Assembly: GCF_006352475.1 (NCBI RefSeq)
Contig: NZ_VCMZ01000001.1
Span: 3,782,001-3,846,000, forward strand
Length of the DNA: 64,000 bases
From: Acinetobacter pullicarnis
GTDB lineage: Bacteria > Pseudomonadota > Gammaproteobacteria > Pseudomonadales > Moraxellaceae
Reading direction: 5' to 3'
Part shown: positions 25,123 to 35,642 of the stretch, one piece after another
Position numbering within the stretch: the first letter of the stretch is position 1
Layout: each line of letters opens with the position of its first letter
Made by a program: the position numbers and the translations under genes
The notes under the pieces: generated by a model
Told to the model about the DNA's origin: nothing
Database searches by the model: none
The model's input: the letters and a program-made list of their open reading frames with translations, nothing else

Positions 25123-25647
25123 TTATTTTGCAGCTTCGATTGATTTCAAGATTTCAGCTTTCGCAACTTCTGAACCTTCCCAACCATTCAACTTAACCCA
25201 TTTCCCAGGCTCTAAGTCTTTATAATGTTTAAAGAAGTGCTCAATTTGTTGCAACAACAACGGTGGAAGATCGGTATATTCTTTCACGTCTTTGTACAGT
25301 GGAGAAAGTTTTTCATGCGGTACAGCGATAAGTTTCGCATCAATACCACCATCATCTTCCATATTCAGTTTACCGATTGGACGGCAACGAATGACTGCAC
25401 CAGGAACCACTGGATGCGGTGTAATCACTAAGATATCAAGTGGATCACCATCTTCAGATAAGGTATTTGGGATATAACCATAGTTCGCTGGGTAGAACAT
25501 CGCAGTACCCATAAAACGATCTACAAATAAAGCATCTGAGTCTTTATCAACTTCGTATTTAATCGGTGCTGCATTGGCAGGAATTTCGATGATCGCAAAA
25601 ACATCATTTGGAACATCTTTACCCGCAGGAATATTACTATAACTCAT
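25123..25647 (-). CDS. ppa: inorganic pyrophosphatase
   Basis: A 174-residue family I soluble pyrophosphatase, normal bacterial length. The signature [10 protein letters not shown] carries the metal-binding aspartates. Other active-site pieces are visible: [28 protein letters not shown] and DIDAK-like [11 protein letters not shown]. It hydrolyses pyrophosphate released by biosynthetic reactions in the cytoplasm with Mg2+. A ribosome site (AAAGAG) precedes the ATG. It stands alone between the OprD gene and a MAPEG gene. Confidence 0.97.
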   Translation of the reverse strand: MSYSNIPAGKDVPNDVFAIIEIPANAAPIKYEVDKDSDALFVDRFMGTAMFYPANYGYIPNTLSEDGDPLDILVITPHPVVPGAVIRCRPIGKLNMEDDGGIDAKLIAVPHEKLSPLYKDVKEYTDLPPLLLQQIEHFFKHYKDLEPGKWVKLNGWEGSEVAKAEILKSIEAAK

Positions 25648-25772
25648 AACAAACTCTTTAATACTTGGGTTGTCTGTAAAATCTTGGCAATTATAACGCT
25701 TTATTAAAGCAATGCGTTTGCATTATACAAGTTGCGTCATTAAATAGTGATTTCACTATATAAATAATTTAA

Positions 25773-26171
25773 CTAAACCATGCGAATGATCATGACCAAT
25801 AAGAAAATGGGACAGGCCATAGATAAAAACCAAATGACTGATCTCAAGGTTGCAAGATTCAGTAAATAGCAAATGCCATAAATCACACGTAAGACCAGAT
25901 AAGCACTACCGAGCAAGATCACCACTGACTGTGGTACCACCATATATTCAGCCATGAGGATTGCTGCAATAAATAAAGGCAGGCTTTCAAAGCTATTTTG
26001 TTGTGCGGCATGCGCTCGCGCTGCAAGGCCTGTCGTATGTGCCATGAAATCACGTGGGTTCTGATTATCTTTAATCCTAAAGCCACCCGCGATTTTAGCA
26101 ATCACGGTAAACGCATAAGGCAGTAAACAGGCAATTAAAATTAAGTAAATGATGCCATTAATACCTGACAT
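25773..26171 (-). CDS. MAPEG-family membrane protein
   Basis: A 132-residue protein with four hydrophobic helices and the MAPEG pattern: GLAARAHAAQQNSFESLPLF (conserved Arg-Ala-x-x-Asn-x-x-Glu) and later YLVLRVIYGICYLLN. The family includes eicosanoid and glutathione-linked enzymes in eukaryotes; bacterial members are mostly of unknown function. It is transcribed in the same direction as ppa but separated from it by 125 bases, and divergent from the next gene. Confidence 0.85.
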   Translation of the reverse strand: MSGINGIIYLILIACLLPYAFTVIAKIAGGFRIKDNQNPRDFMAHTTGLAARAHAAQQNSFESLPLFIAAILMAEYMVVPQSVVILLGSAYLVLRVIYGICYLLNLATLRSVIWFLSMACPIFLLVMIIRMV

Positions 26172-26275
26172 GAAGTTATTCTCATGAAATCGCTAAGTGA
26201 GCTATCATAACATGGCGTTTAACGGATAATTTTTGTTAAATACCTTGTTTTAGTAAATTGTATTTTGGAGCAGAT

Positions 26276-26662
26276 ATGATCAACCCAGATCAAAAACAGA
26301 TGTTCGATGTCTTGGCATTACAGCGAAAAAATCAACAACGTGTCGATCGCATACTGAAAATCGTTTTGCCCGTGATGGCATTTTTAATCTCGGTTATTTG
26401 CGCCAATCTCAACTGGCAATCAACTTTGGGCACTTTTTTAGTATTAGGTATTGCCTTTTATGCAGTTGGTATTCGCCGTTTAAATTTAAGTTTATGGCTC
26501 GGACTGGTCGCGCTCTATTGCTTGGTTGATATTTATTTTACCTATCAAGGGAATTTACCACTTCCTGCGATTGGACGACAAATGGGTACCATGCTGACTT
26601 TCACAGGAATCGTGGGTTTAGGTCGACCTTATCTAGACAGCTGGTTGATGCGAAACACCTAA
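26276..26662 (+). CDS. unrecognised small membrane protein
   Basis: A 128-residue protein starting at ATG 26276, six bases after GGAG; a TTG six codons earlier is in frame but badly placed. The N-terminus is polar (MINPDQKQMFDVLALQRKNQQR). Four hydrophobic helices follow between about 27 and 115, and the end is short. I do not recognise a named family. It is divergent from the MAPEG gene and followed directly by a strong terminator. Probably an inner-membrane protein of unknown role. Confidence 0.75.
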   Translation: MINPDQKQMFDVLALQRKNQQRVDRILKIVLPVMAFLISVICANLNWQSTLGTFLVLGIAFYAVGIRRLNLSLWLGLVALYCLVDIYFTYQGNLPLPAIGRQMGTMLTFTGIVGLGRPYLDSWLMRNT

Positions 26663-26687
26663 AAAAAGCGCCAATTGGCGCTTTTTT
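26662..26687. terminator. bidirectional terminator between the membrane protein and fadD
   Basis: AAAAAGCGCC and GGCGCTTTTTT pair around AATT, directly overlapping the stop region of the plus-strand gene. On the minus strand it lies about 20 bases after the fadD stop and should end that transcript too. Confidence 0.92.
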
Positions 26688-26706
26688 ATACTGCAAAATC
26701 AATAGA

Positions 26707-28380
26707 TTATTTGCGTAAATCTTTGCGGAGGATTTTACCTACATTTGATTTTGGCAATTCATCTAAAAACTCAACATAACGTGGACGTTTATAGCCTGTT
26801 AGGTTTTCTTTGGCATAGGCCAAGATTTCTTCTGTGGTTAAAGATGGATCTTTTTTAACCACGAATAACTTAGGTACTTCACCTGATTTTTCATCAGGTA
26901 CACCAATCGCAGCAACTTCTAAAACTTTTGGATGTTTTGAAACCACATCTTCAATTTCAGCAGGATAAACATTAAAACCCGAAACCAAGATCATGTCTTT
27001 TTTACGGTCAACGATTTTTGTATAACCACGAGCATCCATCACCCCGATATCACCGGTGCGGAAAAAGCCATCACTGGTAATCGCTTTTTCAGTTTCATCC
27101 GGACGATTCCAATAGCCTTTCATCACCTGAGGACCACGAATCGAAATTTCACCCTGTTCCCCAATCGCCACTGGATTGCCATCATCATCTAAAATTGCAA
27201 CCTCGGTCAATGGTAAGGGAATACCAATGGTGCCGCTAAATTCAGGAGCAGCCGGTGGATTCACCGTAGCAACAGGTGAGGTTTCAGAAAGACCATAACC
27301 TTCGATAATATTACTGCCAGTGACACGCTTCCATTCATCTGCCGTTGAGCGTAGTACTGCCATACCACCACCCATCGCGATTTTTAGCTTGCTGTGATCG
27401 AGTTGTTTAAATTCTTCGTTATGTACCAAAGCATTAAACAAGGTATTCACTGCGGGGAAGAAGGTTGGTTGGTGTTTACGCAAATCTTTAATCACCGCAG
27501 GTAAATCACGCGGATTTGGAATAAGGACGTTGGCTTGGCCCTTATACATGCCATACAACGCGCAAACCATGAATGCAAAAATGTGATACAGCGGTAAAGC
27601 ACAGAAGATGTTGTCATCTTTGCCCCCATCGCCTGGACCAAACTTACTTTCAAAAATAGCATCACATTGCAGTAAGTTTGCAACCAAATTGCGATGGGTT
27701 AACTCTGCACCTTTAGATACACCGGTGGTTCCACCCGTATATTGCAACAATGCAGTATCGCTTAGAGTCAATTGTGGACGCTTGTAATTGCTTGGGTTTA
27801 CTTTGGCCATCGCATCATTAAAGCGAATATGCCCTGGAATATTCCATGCAGGAATTTGTTTACGTACTGAACGTAAAACGAAATTCACCAAGTTGCCTTT
27901 GAGGAAACCCAGCATGTCGCCCACAGATGCAATCACCACATGCTTAACAGGTGTTTTCCCAATAATCGATTGATAGACGCTTGCAAAGTTTTCAATAATC
28001 ACCAGCGCTTCAGCGCCAGAGTCATTTAACTGATGTTCAAGTTCACGTGCGGTATACAGTGGGTTGACGTTTACCAAGATGTATCCTGCACGGAATACAC
28101 CCAAAGCCACAACAGGATACTGTAAAACGTTTGGCATCATCACTGCCACACGTGATCCTTTGGCTAAACCCAAACTTTGTAAGTAGGTCGCAAATTTACG
28201 GCTAGCGACTTCAAGTTCACTGAATGAAATAACTTTATCCATAAAGATAAAAGCATTACGCGAACCAAATTTCTGAAAGTTCCGTTCAAGAATATCAACC
28301 AACGAAGTGTTTTCAGGAGGTAATTCTACTGACTCTGGTATCCCAGTTTTTTGGTATTCTGCAAACCAAATTTTTTCCAT
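26707..28380 (-). CDS. fadD: long-chain fatty acid-CoA ligase
   Basis: A 557-residue acyl-CoA synthetase of the FadD type. The adenylate-binding signature YTGGTTGVSKGAELTHRN, the motif GYGLSETSP, the fatty-acid motif DGFFRTGDIGVMDARGYTKIVDRKKDMI and the catalytic lysine region NVGKILRKDL are all present. It activates free fatty acids with ATP and CoA for beta-oxidation or phospholipid use, at the inner face of the membrane. The start is set at the ATG at 28380 (MEKIWFAEYQ aligns with the start of E. coli FadD); a longer frame from a TTG at 28443 lacks support. It is separated by 147 bases from parC, which runs in the same direction. Confidence 0.93.
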   Translation of the reverse strand: MEKIWFAEYQKTGIPESVELPPENTSLVDILERNFQKFGSRNAFIFMDKVISFSELEVASRKFATYLQSLGLAKGSRVAVMMPNVLQYPVVALGVFRAGYILVNVNPLYTARELEHQLNDSGAEALVIIENFASVYQSIIGKTPVKHVVIASVGDMLGFLKGNLVNFVLRSVRKQIPAWNIPGHIRFNDAMAKVNPSNYKRPQLTLSDTALLQYTGGTTGVSKGAELTHRNLVANLLQCDAIFESKFGPGDGGKDDNIFCALPLYHIFAFMVCALYGMYKGQANVLIPNPRDLPAVIKDLRKHQPTFFPAVNTLFNALVHNEEFKQLDHSKLKIAMGGGMAVLRSTADEWKRVTGSNIIEGYGLSETSPVATVNPPAAPEFSGTIGIPLPLTEVAILDDDGNPVAIGEQGEISIRGPQVMKGYWNRPDETEKAITSDGFFRTGDIGVMDARGYTKIVDRKKDMILVSGFNVYPAEIEDVVSKHPKVLEVAAIGVPDEKSGEVPKLFVVKKDPSLTTEEILAYAKENLTGYKRPRYVEFLDELPKSNVGKILRKDLRK

Positions 28381-28527
28381 AATGCCGTACGCTCCAATCA
28401 GTAATCCTAAAGTTTTAAAAACATTTTTGTTTCTATCAAGCAATCATTTTTTGGCTTCTTTGTGCTCGATATCGTATCCATACTTACAAATACTTGAATA
28501 CGTATATCTTATTTTGTGCAGTAAATG

Positions 28528-30753
28528 CTAGTTTAAAGCATGAATCAGCAGTCTATTTGCTTTTTGATATCCACGTGGTAGTAAAAGACCTTTTGATGCT
28601 CTTTTTCCGATATATTTTTGCAGGTCATCACCTTTTAATTTTAATTGCTGCTGCCCTGCAAGCACTTGAATTGTCTCATCAAGCGCCAAGGGTAGCATGA
28701 ACACAAGCTGATCTTGTGGCTCAAGTTGTATCAGTTTATTACCTTTGCCTTTATTTAAAATGGGCAGTTCAGCCAAGTCTAAAATTAACATACGTCCCGC
28801 AGAGCTCAGCAAGGCCAAATGCGTTGCCTTGCCTGGCATACACAGGGGTAAGGCCGTCGCATCTTTAGGAACACTTAAGAATGCTTTCCCCGCTTTGGCA
28901 TTGGTATCCAAAGACTGCGCTTGGGATTTAAAGCCATAGCCAGTTGAGCTCACCGCAACCACGTCTGCATCTTCGCCACTAATAAAGACTTGTAAAAAAC
29001 GCACACCATTGGCCGGTGATAATTTTGAACTCAAAGGTTCACCTAAGCCACGAGCTGACGGCAAACTATTGATCTGTAGTGCATAACTGCGCCCTGTCTC
29101 ATCGAGTACAAAGACTTTCTGATTCGATTTACCTTGGGCATGACTGAGATATTGGTCGCCGGTACGATAATTTAAATTCGCAGCATCGACTTCATGGCCT
29201 TTGGCTGAGCGAATCCACCCCGCTTCGGACAACACCACGGTGACTGGCTCGGCAGGCAGCATATCCTGCTCACTAATCGCGGTTGCATCGGCACGCTGTA
29301 CGATTGGCGAACGACGATCATCACCAAATTTCTTGGCATCATCTTTGAGTTCAGTAATAATCAAATTCTTCAACGACTCTGGATTGGCCAGATATTCACG
29401 CAAGATCGCGGCTTTGGCCTCTAACTCTGCTTGCTCACGACGAATTTCAACTTCTTCAAGTTTGGCCAAATGACGCAGTTTTAACTCTAAAATAGCTTCA
29501 GCTTGGATATCATCAATATTGAAGTGCGACATCAACTCGGCTTTTGGTCGTTCTTCTTCACGAATAATCCGAATCACGGTATCGATATCGAGGTAAGCAA
29601 TTAAAAGGCCCGCCAATATATGGAGGCGTTTCTCAATTTTAGTCAAATGATATTGCAGACGACGGGTGACCGTAGTCTTCCGAATTTCAATCCATTCCAA
29701 TAAAATGCGACGAATCGATTTAACTTGTGGACGCCCATCTGCCCCAATCATATTCAAGTTGACACGATAACTTGATTCGAGTTCAGTAGTCGCAAACAAG
29801 TGACTCATCACCGTTTCAGCATCAATGCGGTTAGAACGCAGCACGATCACCAGACGAGTTGGATTTTTATGATCAGACTCATCACGTAGATCCGACACCA
29901 TCAACAGTTTTTTCGCCTGCATCTGATCTGCAATTTGGCTAATCACCTTGGCACCTGAAACTTGATAAGGCAGTTCCGTTACAATAATTTCGTTTTTTTC
30001 AACCGTATATACCGCACGTGAACGATAACTACCGCGCCCTGTAATTTGAATTTTCAATAAGTCTTGCGGTGAGGTAATAATTTCCGCGCGCGTTGGTAGA
30101 TCCGGCGCTGGAATATATTCTGCAATTTTTTCATCAGTTAAATTGGGGTTGCGAATCAGCGCAATGGTCCCCTTAATCACTTCACGTAAATTGTGCGGTG
30201 GAATATCTGTGGCCATACCGACAGCAATACCCGTGGTTCCGTTTAATAAAATATTAGGAACACGTGCAGGTAAAGTCATCGGTTCTTTCATTGAACCATC
30301 AAAGTTGTCTTGCCAATCACTGGTGCCTTGCCCCAGTTCAGACAGCAGCAAATCACTATAAGGGGAGAGTTTCGCCTCGGTATAACGCATTGCAGCAAAG
30401 GATTTTGGATCGTCAGGTGAACCCCAGTTGCCTTGCCCTTCCACAAAAGGATAGCGATAGCTAAATGGCTGCGCCATCAATACCATCGCCTCATAACACG
30501 CGGAGTCACCATGAGGATGGTACTTACCCAACACATCACCGACGGTACGTGCAGATTTTTTCGGCTTGGAGGTTGGCTTTAGCCCCAGTTCGCTCATGGC
30601 AAAAATAATACGGCGTTGTACCGGCTTTAAACCATCACTAATATGCGGCAATGCACGGTCCATAATCACGTACATGGCATAGTTGAGATAAGCTTGTTCG
30701 GTAAATTCTGCTACGGAGCGGTTTTCTGTCGCTTGATGCGCAAGGCTAGTCAT
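28528..30753 (-). CDS. parC: DNA topoisomerase IV subunit A
   Basis: A 741-residue ParC starting at the ATG at 30753 ([12 protein letters not shown]...); four codons upstream a TTG is in frame but follows AGGA without spacing. The breakage-reunion domain includes the quinolone region [14 protein letters not shown] and the active-site Y124 in RYTEAK. A coiled-coil region and a C-terminal beta-propeller follow. It decatenates daughter chromosomes together with ParE. The residues most often changed in quinolone resistance are wild type here: S84 and E88 in this numbering (S80 and E84 in older numbering). It precedes fadD and follows a NiaP-like transporter gene in the same orientation. Confidence 0.97.
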   Translation of the reverse strand: MTSLAHQATENRSVAEFTEQAYLNYAMYVIMDRALPHISDGLKPVQRRIIFAMSELGLKPTSKPKKSARTVGDVLGKYHPHGDSACYEAMVLMAQPFSYRYPFVEGQGNWGSPDDPKSFAAMRYTEAKLSPYSDLLLSELGQGTSDWQDNFDGSMKEPMTLPARVPNILLNGTTGIAVGMATDIPPHNLREVIKGTIALIRNPNLTDEKIAEYIPAPDLPTRAEIITSPQDLLKIQITGRGSYRSRAVYTVEKNEIIVTELPYQVSGAKVISQIADQMQAKKLLMVSDLRDESDHKNPTRLVIVLRSNRIDAETVMSHLFATTELESSYRVNLNMIGADGRPQVKSIRRILLEWIEIRKTTVTRRLQYHLTKIEKRLHILAGLLIAYLDIDTVIRIIREEERPKAELMSHFNIDDIQAEAILELKLRHLAKLEEVEIRREQAELEAKAAILREYLANPESLKNLIITELKDDAKKFGDDRRSPIVQRADATAISEQDMLPAEPVTVVLSEAGWIRSAKGHEVDAANLNYRTGDQYLSHAQGKSNQKVFVLDETGRSYALQINSLPSARGLGEPLSSKLSPANGVRFLQVFISGEDADVVAVSSTGYGFKSQAQSLDTNAKAGKAFLSVPKDATALPLCMPGKATHLALLSSAGRMLILDLAELPILNKGKGNKLIQLEPQDQLVFMLPLALDETIQVLAGQQQLKLKGDDLQKYIGKRASKGLLLPRGYQKANRLLIHALN

Positions 30754-30949
30754 TACAAGCTTCAATCCTGATCAAATGTTTATTGTTAAGTTGTTATGCT
30801 ATGTCGCTGCCGCCACCGATACAAGGGGCGACAAAAATTCAATGCGACAAATACTGTCTTGTGGCCTAAAAGTATCCATTTTTAGTGGAATGAGCAACCT
30901 TAAATTATTAATTTTTGCGCAATACTGTCAGGCAGTTTGAATCAATCGA

Positions 30950-32269
30950 CTATAAGCCAATGGATTCTAGGGTCTTACCTTTGGTTTCTTCACCCAAAAC
31001 GATCACAATCAATGCCACCCCAATCAGCACCATTGCAAACATCATAAAGACCGAACTAAAGGCATTTTTTCCGAGCATCATTTGGGTGACCACCAACGGT
31101 GCCACAATCCCCCCTAAACGTCCAATCGCAGATGCCCAGCCTGAACCAAAGGCACGAATGTTGGTTGGATAGAGTTCTGGCGTGTAGGTATAGAGTACGC
31201 CCCAAGCCCCCAAATTAAAGAAGGATAATAAGCAGCCCCACAGCATAATCAGGTTCACGCTATCAGCTTGACCGAAGAAATAAGCAGAAATTGCACAACA
31301 ACCAATAAAACCGGCCAAAGTCGCCTTACGGCCTAGTTTTTCCACCAACCATGCTGCCACCAGATAACCAGGAAGCTGTGCCAAAATCATCAACAGCACA
31401 TATTCAAAGGACTGCACAATGCTATAGCCCTGCTTCACCAACAGGCTTGGCAACCACGTAAAAATACCGTAATACGAATAAACAATCCCAAACCAAATTA
31501 ACCACAGCATCAGACTACGACGTGCCAGTGGTCCTGACCAGAGTTGTTTAAAACTAATTTTATGCTGCTGCGCTACAGGTTTAACCACAATCGTTTCAAC
31601 AGGCTCAAGTCCACACTGCCGCTCAATTTTTTGTAAGATCCGATGTGCCTCATCAACCCGACCACGATTGATCAAATAAGGTATAGATTCAGGGACTTTC
31701 TTTAAAATAACAAAGACGTATAAGACCGGTAATCCACCAATCAAAAAGGCCATTTGCCAACCAAATTTTGGAATCACAAAATAAGACACCAAAGCAGCAA
31801 CCAACCAGCCCAAGCCCCAAAAACTTTCCAGTAAAACAATAAAACGCCCGCGTACATGCGCAGGAATATATTCACTCACCAAGGTGACAGCAACGGGCAA
31901 TTGCCCTCCCAACCCAAAGCCGACAATAAAGCGAAAGATCAGCAAATAGGTCAAGTTTGGGGCAAATGCACAGAGTGCCGTTGCCACACTATAAACCACC
32001 AAGGTCAATGCAAATACGGTCTTGCGCCCAATCCGATCCGCCAATGCACCGGCACATACTGCGCCCAAGGCCATCCCCACAAAACCAATCGAAACCACCC
32101 AACCTTTTGCAGCGGCGGTCATTTGCCAGTCGGCTGACATTTTGGTGAGGATAAAGGCAATCAGCCCGGTATCCATAGCATCGAACATCCAGCCAAAACC
32201 AATAAGTACCAGCAAGCTGTAATGAAAACGACCAATGGGCAAGCGCTGTACCCGGGAAATGAGATCCAT
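30950..32269 (-). CDS. major facilitator transporter, NiaP-like (niacin) type
   Basis: A 439-residue major facilitator of the sugar/aromatic-acid symporter group with twelve membrane helices. The first helix contains GWMFDAMDTGLIAFIL, closely like NiaP niacin transporters, and GALADRIGRKTVF, PESIPYLINRGRVDEA and LVEKLGRKA are normal MFS loops. It probably takes up nicotinate, nicotinamide or another small aromatic acid. A 7-bp inverted repeat (ACTCAGT...ACTGAGT, 32300-32325) lies upstream of the start and may be an operator or leader structure. Other substrates of the same group are possible. Confidence 0.7.
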   Translation of the reverse strand: MDLISRVQRLPIGRFHYSLLVLIGFGWMFDAMDTGLIAFILTKMSADWQMTAAAKGWVVSIGFVGMALGAVCAGALADRIGRKTVFALTLVVYSVATALCAFAPNLTYLLIFRFIVGFGLGGQLPVAVTLVSEYIPAHVRGRFIVLLESFWGLGWLVAALVSYFVIPKFGWQMAFLIGGLPVLYVFVILKKVPESIPYLINRGRVDEAHRILQKIERQCGLEPVETIVVKPVAQQHKISFKQLWSGPLARRSLMLWLIWFGIVYSYYGIFTWLPSLLVKQGYSIVQSFEYVLLMILAQLPGYLVAAWLVEKLGRKATLAGFIGCCAISAYFFGQADSVNLIMLWGCLLSFFNLGAWGVLYTYTPELYPTNIRAFGSGWASAIGRLGGIVAPLVVTQMMLGKNAFSSVFMMFAMVLIGVALIVIVLGEETKGKTLESIGL

Positions 32270-32382
32270 AAGTTGTCTCTAAACGTTATAGAAGGATCAA
32301 CTCAGTCTCCAATCGAGCACTGAGTCAATGGCAGATCAATGAAAGTGCAGCAATACTGCGGGGCAAGCCGTCACAATCCGTT

Positions 32383-33027
32383 TTAACTTTCATCTTTCGA
32401 TGATGCAGATTGCTCATCATCATCTTTATAGATAAATTTGGGCATTTCCAAACCAAAGTAAATCGCGATACAACGTAAGGAAAAACCAAAAATCAGGGTA
32501 GAAATAACGGTCAATTCGAGTGAGAAGCCAATTTCGTGGCACACCCAATAGAAGATCACGGATACGAAGGCAATACTGGCATATAGTTCACGGCGGAATA
32601 CTAATGGCACATCATTACATAAGATGTCGCGCAAAATACCACCCGATACACCAGTCAAAACCCCAGCAACTGCGGAAACCACAAAGCCATGCCCCATTTC
32701 GATGGCTATTTGACAGCCAATAATGGTGAAGCCAATCAAACCCAAGGCATCTAGGAGTAAGAAAATCGAATGCAGTTGACGCATCCATTTCGCAATAACA
32801 ATGGTCACAAAGGCAGCAATACAGGTCAGCACCAAATACTCAGGATGCTTCACCCAGGTCAGTGGATAATGTCCAAGCAAGACATCACGGACTGACCCCC
32901 CTCCCAGTGCAGTTACACAGGCAATCAGCAATACCCCAAACCAGTCCATACTCCGACGTCCTGCCGAAAGTGCGCCAGTCATGGCTTCTGCAGTAATTGC
33001 GATAATATAAATCACCAGTAACAGCAT
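32383..33027 (-). CDS. TRIC-type (UPF0126, YicG-like) membrane protein
   Basis: A 214-residue protein with seven hydrophobic helices. Two internally related halves each contain a glycine-rich GG(S/I)xRD motif: ALGGGSVRDVLLG and GVSGGILRDILCN. This is the signature of the bacterial TRIC/UPF0126 family; members form cation channels, and some have been linked to glycine uptake. The end is acidic and serine-rich (KDDDEQSASSKDES). It is a single gene between the NiaP-like gene and ychJ, all on the minus strand. Confidence 0.88.
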   Translation of the reverse strand: MLLLVIYIIAITAEAMTGALSAGRRSMDWFGVLLIACVTALGGGSVRDVLLGHYPLTWVKHPEYLVLTCIAAFVTIVIAKWMRQLHSIFLLLDALGLIGFTIIGCQIAIEMGHGFVVSAVAGVLTGVSGGILRDILCNDVPLVFRRELYASIAFVSVIFYWVCHEIGFSLELTVISTLIFGFSLRCIAIYFGLEMPKFIYKDDDEQSASSKDES

Positions 33028-33085
33028 TGCTTTTCCCTTTCATTATGGCTGCATTTAAGCGCGCTATTCTAAGACAAAAAATGGT

Positions 33086-33556
33086 CTAATTTATATAAAC
33101 GGCACAACAATGTTTAATTTTTTTGCCAGAACCACAAATACATGGCTGCTTCATTGCCCACTGTTGTTCGGTGGTTGGATCAAGGAAATACCACTGCCCT
33201 GCATGTTGCACAAAGTGCGATAACTCATGATGAGTCCGTGCCTGTGTCCCATCATGGTAGTGTGCTTTAAACTCGACTTGGGCATGCTGTTTACTTAGCT
33301 GTTCATTATGACGAACAATCTCAAGCCCTGACCATTGATTGGCTTTGCTCCAAGCAGCAATCGCAGCTTGATCTAAAGCGGACTGTTGCCCAAGTGCCGT
33401 CGTCGCTACAAGATAATCTATTTGCTCTAAAGCGAAGGCACTATAACGCGAACGCATTAATTGTTGTGCAGTTTGCGCCTGCGCAACACCGAGATGCAAT
33501 GGTTGGCAGCACATGGCGTAGCTTGCCAAGCCACAAGGGCAATTCTGTTCTGACAT
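33086..33556 (-). CDS. ychJ: YchJ-family SEC-C motif protein
   Basis: A 156-residue YchJ protein. Two zinc-binding clusters flank a small alpha-beta domain: N-terminal CPCGLASYAMCC and C-terminal SEC-C motif PCICGSGKKIKHCC. The middle contains QLMRSRYSAFALEQIDYLVATT, conserved in the family. The function is not established; SEC-C clusters bind zinc and often mediate protein contacts. It has its own short leader and lies 58 bases before the TRIC-type gene. Confidence 0.9.
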   Translation of the reverse strand: MSEQNCPCGLASYAMCCQPLHLGVAQAQTAQQLMRSRYSAFALEQIDYLVATTALGQQSALDQAAIAAWSKANQWSGLEIVRHNEQLSKQHAQVEFKAHYHDGTQARTHHELSHFVQHAGQWYFLDPTTEQQWAMKQPCICGSGKKIKHCCAVYIN

Positions 33557-33616
33557 GGGACATCCTATTTTTTCATTTCGAGCGTCATATCGAGATGCAT
33601 TTTAATATGCATTTGA

Positions 33617-33643
33617 AAAAACCAGTCATATTTGACTGGTTTT
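33617..33643 (-). terminator. terminator of the TerC/CBS gene
   Basis: AAACCAGTCA (33619-33628) and TGACTGGTTT (33633-33642) pair around a 4-base loop, followed on the minus strand by a T-run, about 33 bases after the stop at 33676. Confidence 0.9.
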
Positions 33644-33675
33644 AGCACTTGCACCGCGCTTTAATTTAAGCAGAC

Positions 33676-35265
33676 TTATTCATCTTGAGGAGCTGGATCA
33701 ATCACAACAATATGTACCTTATCAATTTTATGACCATCCATCGTGACGATCTCAAATTTATAACCATCGGCTTGTAAGATTTCACCACTGACCGGTAAAC
33801 GTCCCAGATGGAATAAGATATAGCCCGACAAAGTTGAATATTGCTCAGAATCATCAACCAAATCACAATCCAACAACAGTGACACGTGTCGAATATCGGT
33901 AGAGCCTTCTAAAATCAGTGAGCCATCCTCTAAACCCTCTGCGGCTGCATCCAGTTCATCTTCGTCAGGGAACTCACCTGCAATTGCTTCAAGAATATCA
34001 ATTGGGGTCGCAATCCCTTCGATTGAGCCATATTCGTTGAGTACAATGGCCATTTGCAATGGCGCTTGACGTAATTGTTCCATGACCATCAATACTTGCG
34101 CATTTTCATGCACAATCACCGCATCACGTAAATGCTTTTCAAAATCGAGCACGCCCGTTTCAATAAAGTCATTGAGTACTTTATGGGTTAAGACCACACC
34201 CGCCAAATTATCGAGCTCGCCATAAGCCACAATTAAACGTGAATGGGTCATGGTCATTAACTGCTGTTTGATGCTCTCTGGCTCATCATGTAAATCGATC
34301 CATTCCAATTCTGGACGTGGCGTCATCAATGATTTCACTGGACGTTCGGAAAGTCCCAACACCCCTTGTACCATCACACTGTGATAGGCACCATTTTCAG
34401 GGTCAAACATTTCATTGGCCAAAGCTTGGGTTGCCAAGACATCATCATTGGCATTGTTGGATGCATCCGAAGAGTGTGCATTTTTACCCCCCAACATACG
34501 CAACACTGCCGACGCAGTACGGAAGCGCAAGTCATTGGTTGTCACCAATTTTTCTTGATTTTTGCGCATGGTCTGGTTACCAAACTCGATTAATACCGAG
34601 AAGCCAATCGCTGCATATAAGTAGCCTTTTGGAATATGGTAGCCAAAGCCTTCGATGATTAATGAGAAACCGATCATCATCAAAAAGCCAAGACAAAGGA
34701 TTACCACTGTTGGATGTTTATTGACAAAATCCATCAATGGTTTAGATGCCCATAGCATAATCAATACGGCAATAATCACCGCAGTCATCATCACAGAGAG
34801 GTCTTTGACCATCCCCACCGCAGTAATCACACTGTCAAGTGAAAATACCGCATCCAATACCACAATCTGTACAATCACCATCCAGAACACGGCATGCACT
34901 GGATTTTCTTCTTTTACATGCTGCTTGCCTTCGAGTCGCTCATGCAACTCCATGGTGCCTTTAAATAGCAAGAACACACCACCGAACAGTAAAATCAGGT
35001 CTCGACCAGAGAACGCATGGTCGAACAGATGGAATAACGGGCTGGTTAAGGTCACCACCCAAGCAATCGATGCCAATAAAACCAAGCGCATGATCAACGC
35101 CAGCATCAAGCCGACAATACGCGCAGTATTACGTTGTTCTGGTGGTAATTTTTCCGCCAAAATCGCGATGAATACAAGGTTATCAATACCAAGAACAATT
35201 TCTAATACGATCAGTGTCGCAAGACCGACCCATGCAGAAGGATCAGACATCCATTCAAATATCAT
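33676..35265 (-). CDS. TerC-family membrane protein with CBS and CorC domains (YoaE-like)
   Basis: A 529-residue protein of the YoaE/YegH group. An N-terminal TerC domain (about 1-240) has seven helices and the motifs [15 protein letters not shown] and [14 protein letters not shown], whose acidic residues are typical of metal-ion carriers. A CBS-domain pair follows (about 300-420), then a C-terminal CorC/HlyC-type domain (about 435-520). The TerC part is linked to tellurite resistance and Mn2+ export in relatives; the CBS part probably senses a nucleotide. It matches E. coli YoaE through most of its length. No yybP-ykoY-type riboswitch features were found upstream. Confidence 0.92.
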   Translation of the reverse strand: MIFEWMSDPSAWVGLATLIVLEIVLGIDNLVFIAILAEKLPPEQRNTARIVGLMLALIMRLVLLASIAWVVTLTSPLFHLFDHAFSGRDLILLFGGVFLLFKGTMELHERLEGKQHVKEENPVHAVFWMVIVQIVVLDAVFSLDSVITAVGMVKDLSVMMTAVIIAVLIMLWASKPLMDFVNKHPTVVILCLGFLMMIGFSLIIEGFGYHIPKGYLYAAIGFSVLIEFGNQTMRKNQEKLVTTNDLRFRTASAVLRMLGGKNAHSSDASNNANDDVLATQALANEMFDPENGAYHSVMVQGVLGLSERPVKSLMTPRPELEWIDLHDEPESIKQQLMTMTHSRLIVAYGELDNLAGVVLTHKVLNDFIETGVLDFEKHLRDAVIVHENAQVLMVMEQLRQAPLQMAIVLNEYGSIEGIATPIDILEAIAGEFPDEDELDAAAEGLEDGSLILEGSTDIRHVSLLLDCDLVDDSEQYSTLSGYILFHLGRLPVSGEILQADGYKFEIVTMDGHKIDKVHIVVIDPAPQDE

Positions 35266-35642
35266 TGATCTATCTCCAACAGAGATACGGTGTAATTTTG
35301 GTCAACATCTCGACTTTGCAGATCGGGCTGCAACTGAGACTGCACCAAGCAGTTAAATTTTATTATTTGAAAAGACTGTATAAATTCGGAGCGACTACAA
35401 CCACTACCCATTATTAATTCATTAGTTGAAAAAGATGAGAATGAGTATAGGCAAGAATAGGTAGAAATTCATCTTATTTCTGTAGATTGTCGACCTACAG
35501 ACCTATAACTCTTTTATATTCAAAAACATAGTATCTTATCGCGGATATCACGCTGTAATATGTCAGCTTTGCGCTAGAGCCGAAAAAAATATCGTGCTAG
35601 ATTAAGTATTAAAAAGCGCTGAAGGAAAGTTTAATAAAACCA
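35266..35642. other. divergent intergenic region between the TerC/CBS and LOG genes
   Basis: About 380 bases with promoters expected for both neighbours. A small inverted repeat (TCTGTAG...CTACAGA, about 35479-35501) is visible, but no riboswitch or sRNA could be recognised and no coding frame is convincing. Confidence 0.5.

Noticed and set aside
34655-35356. A 233-codon plus-strand open frame
   Set aside because: It is entirely antisense to the TerC/CBS gene and its leader, with biased composition (Thr, Ile, Asn, Ser) typical of a shadow frame.
35266-35420. yybP-ykoY (Mn) riboswitch before the TerC-type gene
   Set aside because: The conserved loops of that riboswitch are absent on the minus-strand leader.
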